A stretch of DNA of 64,000 nucleotides from CAIWHR01 sp963717695 (GCA_963717695.1 CAVQWR010000003.1:1116001-1180000); one strand, 5' to 3'; shown: positions 29,472 through 38,099, numbered from the stretch's first letter. The notes: generated by a model not told the origin, from the letters alone. Numbers and translations are program-made.

Positions 29472-30314
29472 ATGCGTTTCGAAGGCACCGACACCTACGT
29501 CGCGACCCCCGACCTGATGCTCGCGGTCAATGCCGCGATCGCGCTCGAGCGACCGCTCCTCATCAAGGGCGAGCCTGGCACCGGCAAGACGATGCTCGCC
29601 GAGGAGGTCGCGCGCGCGCTGTCGCGGCCGCTGCTGCAGTGGCACATCAAGTCGACGACCAAGGCGCAGCAGGGGCTCTACGAGTACGACGCCGTGTCGC
29701 GACTCCGGGATTCGCAGCTCGGCGACGCGCATGTCGGCGACATCGCGCACTACATCAAGCGCGGCGTGCTGTGGGAGGCCTTCGAGGCCGACGCGCCGGC
29801 GGTGGTGCTGATCGACGAGATCGACAAGGCCGACATCGAGTTCCCGAACGATCTCCTGCGCGAGCTCGACCGGATGGAGTTCTTCGTCTACGAGACGCAG
29901 CAGACGGTGCGCGCGCGGGCGCGGCCGCTGGTCGTCATCACCAGCAACAACGAGAAGGAGCTGCCCGACGCATTCCTGCGCCGCTGCTTCTTCCATTACA
30001 TCCGCTTCCCGGACAAGGAGACGATGACGCGGATCGTCGACGTGCATTTTCCGGGACTGAAGCACGCGCTGCTCGCCGAGGCGCTGGAAGTTTTTTTCAG
30101 TCTGCGCGAGGTGCCGGGGCTCAAGAAGAAGCCGTCGACGTCGGAGCTCCTCGACTGGCTGAAGCTCCTCCTTGCCGAGGATATTCCGCCGGAGGCGCTC
30201 AGGAGCTCCGACAAGAAGGTGCTGATCCCGCCGCTGCACGGGGCGCTCCTCAAGAACGAGCAGGACGTCCACCTGTTCGAGCGTGTCGCCTTCATGGCGC
30301 GCGCCGGGCGCTGA
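29472..30314 (+). CDS. MoxR-family AAA+ ATPase
   Basis: Cytoplasmic AAA+ ATPase of 280 residues, of the type that works with a VWA-domain partner as a metal-insertion or complex-assembly chaperone (as CbbQ/CbbO, NorQ/NorD, CoxD/CoxE). Walker A GEPGTGKT (33-40), Walker B APAVVLIDEIDKADIEF, sensor 1 VVITSNNEKELPDAFLRRC. AGGAGG lies 11 nt upstream of the ATG. The CoxE-type partner is two genes downstream. The client is unknown. Confidence 0.9.
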   Translation: MRFEGTDTYVATPDLMLAVNAAIALERPLLIKGEPGTGKTMLAEEVARALSRPLLQWHIKSTTKAQQGLYEYDAVSRLRDSQLGDAHVGDIAHYIKRGVLWEAFEADAPAVVLIDEIDKADIEFPNDLLRELDRMEFFVYETQQTVRARARPLVVITSNNEKELPDAFLRRCFFHYIRFPDKETMTRIVDVHFPGLKHALLAEALEVFFSLREVPGLKKKPSTSELLDWLKLLLAEDIPPEALRSSDKKVLIPPLHGALLKNEQDVHLFERVAFMARAGR

Positions 30315-30345
30315 CGCGACCGCAGACCGCGGGATCCTGCAATCC

Positions 30346-30939
30346 ATGCCATTCGTTGAGCCCGTCACGCTGACCGGCGCGCACGCGACGCTCGAGCCGC
30401 TCGCGCGCGAGCACCTTGCCGCCGTGCGCGCGGCTGCCGCGGACGGCGAGCTCTGGAAGCTCTGGTACACGAGCGTGCCGGCGCCCGAGGCGACGCCGGC
30501 CTGGATCGACGCCGCGCTCGAGATGCGCGAGCGCCTGGGCGCGCTCCCGTTCGTCGTGCGGTCGAACGCGAGCGGCGAGGTCGTCGGCTCGACGCGCTAT
30601 TTCAACGTCGACGCCGCGCATCGTCGCCTGGAGATCGGGCACACATGGTATGCGAAGCGCGCGCAGAGAAGCGCAGTGAACACCGAGTGCAAGCTCCTCC
30701 TGCTGACGCACGCGTTCGAGACGCTGCACTGCATCGCGGTCGAGTTCCGCACGCACTTCTTCAACTTCGCGTCGCGTGCCGCCATCGCGCGGCTCGGCGC
30801 GAAGCAGGACGGCATCCTGCGCAATCACCAGATCATGGCGGACGGGACGCGTCGCGACACGGTCGTCTTCAGCGTCATCGACGGCGAGTGGCCGGCGGTG
30901 AAGCGCAACCTGCAGTTCCTGCTCGAGCGGAACGGGTAA
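30346..30939 (+). CDS. GNAT family N-acetyltransferase
   Basis: A 197-residue acetyltransferase of the RimJ/RimL-like GNAT_3 subgroup. ARLEPL-type opening (HATLEPLAREHLAAV), SNASGEVVGSTRYFNVDAAHRRLEIGH (strands 3-4, cut here at motif A) and HFFNFASRAAIARLGAKQDG (motif B). Proteins of this type acetylate N-terminal or small-molecule amines; the substrate is unknown. It sits between the MoxR and VWA genes, so it may belong to the same transcript. Confidence 0.88.
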   Translation: MPFVEPVTLTGAHATLEPLAREHLAAVRAAAADGELWKLWYTSVPAPEATPAWIDAALEMRERLGALPFVVRSNASGEVVGSTRYFNVDAAHRRLEIGHTWYAKRAQRSAVNTECKLLLLTHAFETLHCIAVEFRTHFFNFASRAAIARLGAKQDGILRNHQIMADGTRRDTVVFSVIDGEWPAVKRNLQFLLERNG

Positions 30940-31008
30940 GGCGACCTCGACCGCGCCGGCGAAGGCGCGCATTCCCCGGACCTTTGGTGAAGCGTCGACC
31001 CTGATTCC

Positions 31009-32184
31009 ATGCTGATCGACTTCTTCCTCCATCTCAAGTCGGCACGGCTGCCGGTGTCGACGCGCGAGTTCCTTACGCTGCTCGAGGCGCTCTCGGAGCG
31101 GGTCGTGTCGCTGTCGCTCGACGACTTCTACTTCCTCGCGCGGACGACGCTCGTCAAGGACGAAGCGCTGTTCGACCGGTACGACACGGCGTTCGGCACG
31201 TACTTCCAGGGTGTCAACGCGATCTTCGACGTGCGCTCGGAATTGCCCGAGGAGTGGCTGAAGCGGGAATTCGAGCGCCACCTGACACCCGAGGAAAAGG
31301 CGAGGGTCGAGGCGCTGGGCGGCTTCGCCAAGCTGATGGAAACCTTCAGGAAGCGCCTCGAGGAGCAGAAGGGACGGCACGCCGGCGGCTCGAAGTGGAT
31401 CGGCACCGGCGGCACCAGCCCGTTCGGCGCCTACGGCTACAACCCGGAAGGGATCCGCATCGGCCAGGCCGGCAGCGGCAATCGCAGCGCGGTGAAGGTG
31501 TGGGACGAGCGCAATTTCCGCAATCTCGACGGCGATGTCGAGCTCAACACGCGCAACATCAAGGTGGCGCTGCGCAAGCTCCGCAAGTTCGCCCGCGAAG
31601 GCGTGCCCGAGGAGCTCGACATGGACGGCACCATCGAGGGTACCGCGAAGAACGCGGGCTGGCTCGACCTGCACCTCATGCCGGAGCGCCGCAATCGGGT
31701 GAAGGTGTTGCTGTTCCTCGACGTCGGCGGCTCGATGGACCCGCACGTGGAGCTCTGCGAGGAGCTCTTCTCTGCGGCAAAGAGCGAATTTCGTCATCTC
31801 GAGACGTTCTACTTCCACAACTGCGTCTACGACCACGTGTGGCGCGACAACGTGCGCCGGCGCTTCGACCGCGTCGCGACCTGGGACCTCCTGCACAAGT
31901 ACGGTCCGGACTGGAAGCTCATCTTCGTCGGCGACGCCGCGATGAGCCCGTACGAGCTCGTCGAGGCGGGCGGCAGTGTCGAGTACACGAACGAGGAGCC
32001 GGGCGTGCTGTGGCTGAAGCGCCTCTCGGAGCACTTCCGCCGGACCATCTGGTGGAATCCGGAGCCGCCGCGCGCGTGGGAATACACGCGCTCGACGCAG
32101 ATCGTGCTGCAGTCCATCGGCGCGAAGATGTTCCCGCTGACCCTCGACGGCATCGGCCGCGGCATCGACGCGCTGCGGCACTAG
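31009..32184 (+). CDS. VWA domain protein, CoxE type
   Basis: Protein of 391 residues. The N-terminal helical region opens MLIDFFLHLKSARLPVSTREFL, which is typical of CoxE-like partners of MoxR ATPases. The C-terminal von Willebrand A domain starts at about residue 230, with the MIDAS motif in LLFLDVGGSMDPH, a Thr-free second site around VGDAAMSPYELV, and TIWWNPEPPRAWEY. No membrane segment. With the upstream MoxR ATPase it forms a likely ATP-driven chaperone pair. Confidence 0.88.
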   Translation: MLIDFFLHLKSARLPVSTREFLTLLEALSERVVSLSLDDFYFLARTTLVKDEALFDRYDTAFGTYFQGVNAIFDVRSELPEEWLKREFERHLTPEEKARVEALGGFAKLMETFRKRLEEQKGRHAGGSKWIGTGGTSPFGAYGYNPEGIRIGQAGSGNRSAVKVWDERNFRNLDGDVELNTRNIKVALRKLRKFAREGVPEELDMDGTIEGTAKNAGWLDLHLMPERRNRVKVLLFLDVGGSMDPHVELCEELFSAAKSEFRHLETFYFHNCVYDHVWRDNVRRRFDRVATWDLLHKYGPDWKLIFVGDAAMSPYELVEAGGSVEYTNEEPGVLWLKRLSEHFRRTIWWNPEPPRAWEYTRSTQIVLQSIGAKMFPLTLDGIGRGIDALRH

Positions 32185-32188
32185 CGCG

Positions 32189-33082
32189 GTGAGCGCAGAC
32201 GTCACCGCGTGGCAGGCGGACGCGGCCGCGGCGATTCGCGAGGCGACGGGCGCGCCACCCGCCGCGCCGCGCTGGTCGGCGTGCGGCGGCAGCTCGCTCA
32301 ACGCGACGTGGCGGCTCGACGTCGCAGGCGAGCGTTTTTTCGTCAAGACGAATGCGGCGACGCGGCTCGCGATGTTCGAGGCGGAAGCAGCCGGTCTCGT
32401 CGACCTTGCCGCGGCAGACGCGATCCGCGTCCCACAACCGTTTGCGTCCGGCGTTGCGGGCAGCGTGTCGTTCCTCGCGCTCGAGTGGCTCGACATCGTG
32501 GCCGGCGGTCGCGATGCAGCGATGGGCCGCGCGCTCGCCGCGCTGCATCGGCCCACGGCGGACGCACACGGCTGGCAGCGCGACAACACGATCGGCACGA
32601 CGCCGCAGGACAACACACGCACGGCCGACTGGGCGGAGTTCTTCGCAAATCGCCGCATCGCGCCGCAGCTCGCCCTTGCGGCTTGCAACGGTCATGCGGA
32701 GCTGCAGCGCAATGGCGACTCGCTGCTCGCTGCCATTCCCCTGCTGCTCGCCGGTCACGCGCCGGCACCCTCGCTGCTGCACGGGGACCTGTGGTCGGGC
32801 AATGCGGGACGACTTCGCGACGGGACGCCGGTCGTGTTCGACCCCGCCGTCTACTGCGGCGATCGCGAGACCGACCTCGCGATGTGCATGCTGTTCGGCG
32901 GATTCTCCTCCGACTTCTTCGCGGCCTATCGCGACACGTGGCCGCTGCCGCCGGGTCACGATCTCCGGCGCGATCTCTATAACCTCTACCACGTGCTGAA
33001 CCACGCCAACCTGTTCGGCGGCGGCTACGTCGCGCAGTCGGCCGGGCTGGTCCGGCGGCTGCTCGACGCGGCCGGCGGGTGA
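32189..33082 (+). CDS. Fructosamine/ketosamine-3-kinase family protein
   Basis: Protein-kinase-fold small-molecule kinase of 297 residues that phosphorylates ketosamines (deglycation) in characterised members. N-lobe GGSSLNATWRLDVAGERFFVK with the ATP Lys, catalytic loop LLHGDLWSGNAG, metal Asp in VVFDPAVYCGDRETDLAM, and the C-terminal YNLYHVLNHANLFGGGY block shared with YniA. GTG start 4 bp after the VWA gene, so it is probably cotranscribed. Confidence 0.9.
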   Translation: MSADVTAWQADAAAAIREATGAPPAAPRWSACGGSSLNATWRLDVAGERFFVKTNAATRLAMFEAEAAGLVDLAAADAIRVPQPFASGVAGSVSFLALEWLDIVAGGRDAAMGRALAALHRPTADAHGWQRDNTIGTTPQDNTRTADWAEFFANRRIAPQLALAACNGHAELQRNGDSLLAAIPLLLAGHAPAPSLLHGDLWSGNAGRLRDGTPVVFDPAVYCGDRETDLAMCMLFGGFSSDFFAAYRDTWPLPPGHDLRRDLYNLYHVLNHANLFGGGYVAQSAGLVRRLLDAAGG

Positions 33083-33148
33083 CCGGCGCGATGCGCAGCG
33101 ACGCAGGCGTGATAGCCTGACGGGCATCATCGACGCGCGGGAGAGACG

Positions 33149-33619
33149 ATGGAACGGATCACGATGTCGATCGACGAAAAGCTCGCGAAGGAGTTCGATG
33201 CGCTGATCGCCAAACGGGGCTACACCAGCCGCTCCGAGGCGATGCGCGACCTCTTGCGGCGCGAGGTCGAGTCGAATCGGCCCGCCTACGAAGTGAAGTC
33301 GCACTGCGTCGCAAACCTGTCCTACATCTACAACCACCACGAGCGCGAGCTCTCCGAGCGGCTGACCGAGACGCAGCACGAGCACCACGACCTCGTCGTT
33401 TCGTCGATGCACGTGCACCTCGATCACGATCACTGCCTCGAAAGCGTCATCCTGCACGGCCCCACCGCCGCGGTGCGCGGCTTCGCGCACCGGATCGAGG
33501 CCGAGCGCGGCGTCCGCCACGGACACCTCAATCTCGTCACCGTCGAGACCGGGGACGCGCACGCGGGCACGGCGGCGCACCACCACCGCGGCCACATGCA
33601 CCTCGTGCCCAAGACCTAG
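33149..33619 (+). CDS. nikR: Nickel-responsive transcriptional regulator NikR
   Basis: Ribbon-helix-helix repressor of 156 residues. The DNA-binding strand and helices are at 1-45 (RITMSIDEKLAKEFDALI, GYTSRSEAMRDLLR). The ACT-like regulatory domain holds the Ni ligands His77, His88, His90 and Cys96 (QHEHH, HVHLDHDHC), each one position off the E. coli His76/87/89/Cys95 numbering. The family end GVRHGHLNLV is followed by an extra His-rich tail (six His in residues 138-151). It lies 61 bp before a 28-bp palindrome and a nickel permease gene, its expected target. Confidence 0.95.
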   Translation: MERITMSIDEKLAKEFDALIAKRGYTSRSEAMRDLLRREVESNRPAYEVKSHCVANLSYIYNHHERELSERLTETQHEHHDLVVSSMHVHLDHDHCLESVILHGPTAAVRGFAHRIEAERGVRHGHLNLVTVETGDAHAGTAAHHHRGHMHLVPKT

Positions 33620-33680
33620 CGACATTTGGTCCGGGGTTGATCAGGATCATGCTTGCGCGGCCCCGCGCCGTTGCGGCCCG

Positions 33681-33708
33681 GTAGGCAAATATGCCAAAGT
33701 CTGCCTAC
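33681..33708. promoter_or_regulatory. Candidate NikR operator, GTAGGC-N16-GCCTAC
   Basis: A perfect palindrome GTAGGCA-N14-TGCCTAC. Written with 6-bp arms it is GTAGGC-N16-GCCTAC, 28 bp in total, which is the size and arm spacing of the E. coli NikR operator GTATGA-N16-TCATAC. It lies between nikR and the permease gene and ends 26 bp before the permease GTG, so bound NikR would block its promoter. Confidence 0.75.
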
Positions 33709-33734
33709 TCGAACGGCAATAGAAAGTCGCGCTC

Positions 33735-34556
33735 GTGGATCAGCTTCCAGGGACTTGGGCCGCGCTCTGCGCGCTTGCATTCGCGCTCGGCGTGCGCCAC
33801 GGCTTCGACGCCGATCACCTCGCGACGATCGACGGGCTGACGCGCTACAACGCGCGGGTCAATCCGCGTCTCGCGCGGGTCGCCGGCGCGCTGTTCTCGC
33901 TGGGGCATGGCCTTGTCGTGATGCTGGTCGCGCTCGCCGCCGGCTCCTTTTCGGCGGGCTGGCAGACCCCGGCATGGCTGGAGACCGCCGGCGTTGTCGT
34001 GTCGATCGCCTTTCTCTTCGGCCTCGCGTTTCTCAACGTCCGCGCCGTGATGACCACCGCACCCGGGGCCATCGTGACGCCGGCAGGGTTCAAGGGTCGG
34101 CTCCTCGGCCGCTTCCTGACCGTCCGGCGCGGCTGGGCCGTCGCGCTGGTCGGCGCCCTCTTCGCGCTGTCGTTCGACACCATCTCGCAGGCGGCGATCT
34201 TCGCGTTGGCTGCAGGCCGTTTCGGCGGCGTCGGCGAGGCGCTGTTCGTCGCAGGACTCTTCGTGCTCGGCATGCTCCTGATCGACGGCGCGAACGGCGC
34301 GTGGATCAGCCGGCTCGTCCGCTGCGCCGACAGCACCGCGGCGATCGCATCACGCGTGATGGCGCTCGCGGTCGCGGCGGTAAGCCTCGCAGTCGGCCTG
34401 CTGGCCGTGTCGCGCCTCACGTTGCCGAGCGTCGACGCCTGGGCCGACGGGCGCGAGGTCTGGTTCGGCGCCGCGGTGGTCGCGAGCGTGCTCATCGCAT
34501 TCGTCGGCGCAATGCGGGTGGCGCGGCGGGCCACGCCCGCGCCGGCTCGGCCCTAG
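33735..34556 (+). CDS. Nickel/cobalt permease, NiCoT (HoxN/NixA) family
   Basis: Inner-membrane high-affinity Ni2+/Co2+ permease of 273 residues with about eight transmembrane segments. The metal signature of helix II is RHGFDADHLATID (21-33). Other NiCoT motifs are LFSLGHGLVVML and ALSFDTISQAAIFAL (LGFDTATE-like), and LIDGANGAWI in a later helix. Nickel rather than cobalt is favoured by the adjacent nikR and the operator-like palindrome (inference). Confidence 0.9.
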   Translation: MDQLPGTWAALCALAFALGVRHGFDADHLATIDGLTRYNARVNPRLARVAGALFSLGHGLVVMLVALAAGSFSAGWQTPAWLETAGVVVSIAFLFGLAFLNVRAVMTTAPGAIVTPAGFKGRLLGRFLTVRRGWAVALVGALFALSFDTISQAAIFALAAGRFGGVGEALFVAGLFVLGMLLIDGANGAWISRLVRCADSTAAIASRVMALAVAAVSLAVGLLAVSRLTLPSVDAWADGREVWFGAAVVASVLIAFVGAMRVARRATPAPARP

Positions 34557-34588
34557 CGCCGCGCGTGCCGCGGCGACGCGGCTGCAGG

Positions 34589-34594
34589 TATCAT
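34589..34594 (+). promoter_or_regulatory. -10-like TATCAT before the outer-membrane protein gene
   Basis: TATCAT ends 9 bp before the GTG start at 34604 and has no Shine-Dalgarno sequence after it, compatible with near-leaderless initiation. Confidence 0.3.
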
Positions 34595-34603
34595 CGCCAG
34601 ATC

Positions 34604-35407
34604 GTGCGTTTACCCGCTTTCGGACCCGCTTCCCGCACGTCCCGCGCCGTCGCTGCAATGTTTGCGCTCGCGGCGGCATGCCTCGTTCATCCCTGCTACG
34701 CGGAGAACGAGAGAGGCGAAGCGCGCGTCGAAAGCTGGGGCCTTTTCCAGAAGGACGTCAACGGGACCGATCAGTGGACCTATCAGGCCCGACTCTATGT
34801 TCCCTTCAGTCTCGCTGACGGCTGGACCTTCACGCAGCGCCTGCAGCTGCCGATGACCTACACGAACGAATCCGGCGCCGCCAATCCCGGCGGGACGTAC
34901 TCGGGCGGCATCGGCAATGCGTTCGTCGAGGAGATCTTCGAGACCGGCGACGTTGCGCCCGATTTCCGATTGCGCGGCAGCGTGCGCGTCGTGTTTCCAA
35001 CCGGGAAACAGGCGCCGTACGGATCCGGCCAGTACCAGGTCGCGCCGGGGCTGGGCTTCGGCTACGCGATGCCTGACGTCCTGCGCGGCGTGACGCTCGA
35101 TCCGTACGTGCGCTACGCCTACGGCTTCAGCCCGGACCCTTCCAGCGTGCAGACGATCCGCAAATGGTCGATCTACCCTGCGGCGACGATCACGCTCGAC
35201 CCGCAATGGTCGCTCATACTCTACCCCGACAATCCGATCACCTACAACGACCGCAAGCAAAGCTGGTTCGTGCCGATCGATCTCATGGTCGTGCATCGCT
35301 TCAGCAAGTCGGTGGTTGCGGGCGCGGGCGGCGCATGGCGCATCGGCGATTCGGCGGACGCCTCGTTTCGCTGGCTGATCGACGCGCGGCTCGCCGTCTC
35401 CTTCTGA
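34604..35407 (+). CDS. Predicted outer-membrane beta-barrel protein, transporter-like
   Basis: Exported protein of 267 residues. A signal peptide runs to HPCYA (cleavage before ENERGE). The mature part is a series of alternating polar/aromatic strands (ARLYVPFSLADGWTFTQRLQ, LRGSVRVVFPTGKQAP, PYVRYAYGFSP) and ends LIDARLAVSF with a C-terminal Phe, as outer-membrane barrels do. Resembles the loosely defined 'transporter' barrels near metal or aromatic-compound genes. GTG start chosen; an ATG at 34658 would still leave a signal. The position 47 bp after the nickel permease suggests a metal-related role (inference). Confidence 0.65.
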   Translation: MRLPAFGPASRTSRAVAAMFALAAACLVHPCYAENERGEARVESWGLFQKDVNGTDQWTYQARLYVPFSLADGWTFTQRLQLPMTYTNESGAANPGGTYSGGIGNAFVEEIFETGDVAPDFRLRGSVRVVFPTGKQAPYGSGQYQVAPGLGFGYAMPDVLRGVTLDPYVRYAYGFSPDPSSVQTIRKWSIYPAATITLDPQWSLILYPDNPITYNDRKQSWFVPIDLMVVHRFSKSVVAGAGGAWRIGDSADASFRWLIDARLAVSF

Positions 35408-35469
35408 CCCGCCGGACGCCGTGCGCCGGGGCGCCGAAGGGTCCGGCGGCGGACGGGCGCCGGTTCGGC

Positions 35470-35475
35470 TAGAAT
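35470..35475 (+). promoter_or_regulatory. -10 box TAGAAT of the copper-handling group
   Basis: TAGAAT ends 8 bp before the ATG at 35484. This leaves almost no leader and no Shine-Dalgarno sequence. Confidence 0.45.
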
Positions 35476-35483
35476 GGCGCGCC

Positions 35484-35849
35484 ATGCGACGACGCCTGCG
35501 CCTCGGATTGCTCTTTGCCGCTGCCGTGCTGCAGATCGCAGCACCACTCGCCGCGTACGCGCGCGTCGCGCAGCTGCCCGATGCGATCGAGCTATGCTCC
35601 GCGGCGAAGGCTCCTGCGCGTGGCGCGCTGCAGCACGGCAATCCGTTCCGGAATCCGGCTCATTTTCACTGCGCCGAATCGCTGTGCTGCATCGGGAGCG
35701 CAACCGGGGCGGCAGCACCGCCGAGCGTCGCGGCCCGAACGCCTTCCGGCGAATTCACGGGCGGCGCACTCGCCGGCACGACGCCGAGCGCCGCACCCGC
35801 CTCGATCGTCGCCGCCGCGCCGGCGCGCGGTCCTCCTTCCCCCGCCTGA
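35484..35849 (+). CDS. Periplasmic Cys/His-containing small protein (DUF2946-like)
   Basis: Exported protein of 121 residues. An N-terminal hydrophobic signal (LGLLFAAAVLQIAAPLAAYA) is followed by Cys and His residues spaced as a possible metal site (ELCSAAKA, then HFHCAESLCCIG), and a low-complexity Ala/Pro tail. Position directly before a PCu(A)C gene and general layout suggest the DUF2946 group seen in copper-responsive operons. The match is weak. Confidence 0.5.
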   Translation: MRRRLRLGLLFAAAVLQIAAPLAAYARVAQLPDAIELCSAAKAPARGALQHGNPFRNPAHFHCAESLCCIGSATGAAAPPSVAARTPSGEFTGGALAGTTPSAAPASIVAAAPARGPPSPA

Positions 35850-36058
35850 TCCGCGCTGCGATCGCCGTGGCGAGCCTCGCTCGCTGCGGCGATGCCGGCC
35901 GGCCCGCCCGCCATGGGCGGTCTTTGCCGGCGATGATTCCGCATTCGCTCGCGCGCTGCAGACGTTCACCCGGTACTCCATGGGGTCCCCGGCGACCATC
36001 GACGGCACGCGTCAGGCGAACAGCCCTTCCGTCCATTGCATTCGAAAGGCCCGACATC

Positions 36059-36526
36059 ATGTCCCAACTCGCTCCCCGTCTCATCTTCGGCTGCATCGCG
36101 CTTGCGGTCGCAACCGCCAGCGCCTTTGGCGCCGATTTCCAGCTGAAGACCCTCGACATCAAGCAGCCCTTCGCGCGCGCGACGCCGCCCGGCGCGAAAT
36201 CGACGGCGGTCTTCATGACGATCGAAAACAAGGGCAAGGAGGCGGACCGCCTTATTTCCGCGTCATCGCCGATGGCGGGCATCGTCGAGATCCACGAAAT
36301 GAAGATGGACGGCGGAATGATGCAGATGCGCGAGGTCAAGGGCCTCGAGGTCAAGCCTGGCGAGACGGTCGAACTGAAGCCCGGCGGATACCACGTGATG
36401 CTGATGGATCTCAAGCAGCCGCTGAAGGAGGGCGAGTCGATTCCGGTGACGCTCAGGTTCGAGAAGTCGGGGTCCGTCGACGTCAAGGCGGCGGTCGCGG
36501 CGATGGGCGCCGGGCACGCGCACTGA
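36059..36526 (+). CDS. PCu(A)C periplasmic copper chaperone
   Basis: Exported Cu(I) chaperone of 155 residues that delivers copper to the CuA site of cytochrome c oxidase in characterised relatives. Signal peptide to ASAFGA. The copper motif H-x10-M-x21-H-x-M is exact: His79, Met90, His112, Met114. A second His near the end (GAGHAH) could add to binding. It lies 209 bp after the DUF2946-like gene and 52 bp before an outer-membrane barrel gene; CtaA and two thioredoxin-fold genes nearby fit oxidase assembly. Confidence 0.92.
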   Translation: MSQLAPRLIFGCIALAVATASAFGADFQLKTLDIKQPFARATPPGAKSTAVFMTIENKGKEADRLISASSPMAGIVEIHEMKMDGGMMQMREVKGLEVKPGETVELKPGGYHVMLMDLKQPLKEGESIPVTLRFEKSGSVDVKAAVAAMGAGHAH

Positions 36527-36578
36527 AAACGCACGCGCGGGGTCCTGCTGCGGACTCGCGCCACCAATGGGGATTCCG

Positions 36579-37548
36579 ATGCATACAGGCAATCGCCGCA
36601 CTGCGGCTCTGCTGCTCTCCGCCGCCTCGCTTGCATTTCCCGTCACCGGGCTCGCCTGCTCGAGCTGCGGCTGCACGCTGTCCTCGGATTGGTCGAGCCA
36701 GGGCATCGCGCCGTCGGGTGAAGGATTCCGCGTGGATTTCAGGTTCGACTATTTCGACCAGGACCAGCTGCGCTCGGGCACGAAGAAGGTGGATCGCGGC
36801 AGCCTCGAGATTCCCAACGACCAGGAAATCCAGCAGCAGACGATCAATCGGAATTACGCGCTCGGCATCGACTACAGTCCAAACGAGGATTGGGGCGTCA
36901 ATTTCCAGCTGCCGTATTTCGATCGCTATCACACGACGATTGCTCCGGGCGACACCGAGACCTCGACGTCGCACACCAAGAGCATCGGCGACGTGCGGCT
37001 GGTCGGTCGCTACCTCGGCTTCACGCCCGACCACAGCATCGGCATTCAGCTCGGCGTCAAGCTTCCGACCGGCAGCTTCGACAACAATTTCATCGCGGGA
37101 CCGCAGGAAGGCGAGCTGCTCGACCGGGGCCTGCAGCCGGGCACCGGGACGACCGACCTCCTCGTCGGCGCCTTCACGTTCGGCGCGATGTCGCGCGACT
37201 GGGACTATTTCGTGCAGGGGATGCTGCAGCAGCCGCTCAATTCGCGCGACGGCTTTCGCCCGGGCACCGGATTCAATCTCAACACGGGTGTTCGCTACAT
37301 GGCGTACGAGCACTTCGTGCCGTCGCTGCAGATCAACGCGCGCATCGAAGGCCGTGAGGAGGGCGAGAACGCCGACGTCGACAACAGCGGCGCGACGCTC
37401 GTGTACTTGAGCCCCGGCCTCAACTTCCAGCTGGCCGGCGCGCTGCACGGCTACGCTTATGTCCAGCTGCCCGATCTACCAGCGCGTGAACGGATTGCAG
37501 ATCGAGCCGCGCTATACGGCGACCGTCGGCGTCTACTACACGTTCTGA
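36579..37548 (+). CDS. Outer-membrane barrel with N-terminal CSSCGC motif (one frame break)
   Basis: Exported protein of about 322 residues. Signal peptide to TGLA, then ACSSCGCTLSSDW at the mature N-terminus, three Cys in five residues and a plausible metal-binding site. The rest is alternating beta-strand sequence (FRVDFRFDYFDQDQ, WGVNFQLPYFDRYHTT, IGIQLGVKLPTGSF) ending ATVGVYYTF with a C-terminal Phe. An extra G near 37471 breaks the frame; the intended reading is QLPIYQRVNGLQIEPRYT. Start at 36579 (MHTGNRR); an ATG at 36567 is in frame. Follows the copper chaperone gene, so a copper-related role is possible. Confidence 0.7.
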
Positions 37549-37580
37549 GCGGCCGACGGATGCCGCGTCCGACGGCGCGG

Positions 37581-38099
37581 TCAGGGCGCGCGCAGCAGCG
37601 GTGTCACCGTCGCTTCGAGCACCGTCAGGTCGAGGCCGGGATCGGCGTACCAGCCTTCCTTGCGCAGCACGCCGGCGCGGTCGACGACGAACGTGAGCGG
37701 CAGTCGCCAGACGCGGCCGTAGCCTTTGAAGCTCGCGTCGCGCGCGAACGCCGCAGGCATCGCGAACGCCTTCATGATCGCGCGCGCCTTCGCCTCGTCC
37801 TTCGGCGTGTCGACGCTGACGGCGACGATCTCGAGGCCTTCGCCGCGATGCTTGCGGTAGTACGCGTCGAGCGCGGGCATCTCGGCGCGGCAGGGCGCGC
37901 ACCACGTCGCCCAGAAATTCAGGACGACGACCGTGCCACTTTGTGCGGCCAGCGAGAACTTCTGCCCATCGAAGAGCCGGGCCTCGAATGGTGGCGCGGC
38001 GGCACCCTCGTCGGCGGCAAGCGCCGCCGTTGCGCCGAGCGCAGTGGCGGCGAGCAAAAGCATCGAAAGGTAACGCGATGAGTGGACGGGTCGAAGCAT
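37581..38099 (-). CDS. TlpA-like periplasmic thiol-disulfide oxidoreductase
   Basis: Thioredoxin-fold protein of 172 residues with a signal sequence (SMLLLAATALGATAALA) and the active site NFWATWCAPCRAEMPAL (Cys67, Cys70). The cis-Pro loop is WRLPLTFVVDRAGV. TlpA/ResA-type proteins reduce CuA-site or cytochrome c cysteines, consistent with the copper chaperone beside it. Start at 38099; an internal ATG at 38063 would give a shorter signal. Confidence 0.88.
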   Translation of the reverse strand: MLRPVHSSRYLSMLLLAATALGATAALAADEGAAAPPFEARLFDGQKFSLAAQSGTVVVLNFWATWCAPCRAEMPALDAYYRKHRGEGLEIVAVSVDTPKDEAKARAIMKAFAMPAAFARDASFKGYGRVWRLPLTFVVDRAGVLRKEGWYADPGLDLTVLEATVTPLLRAP

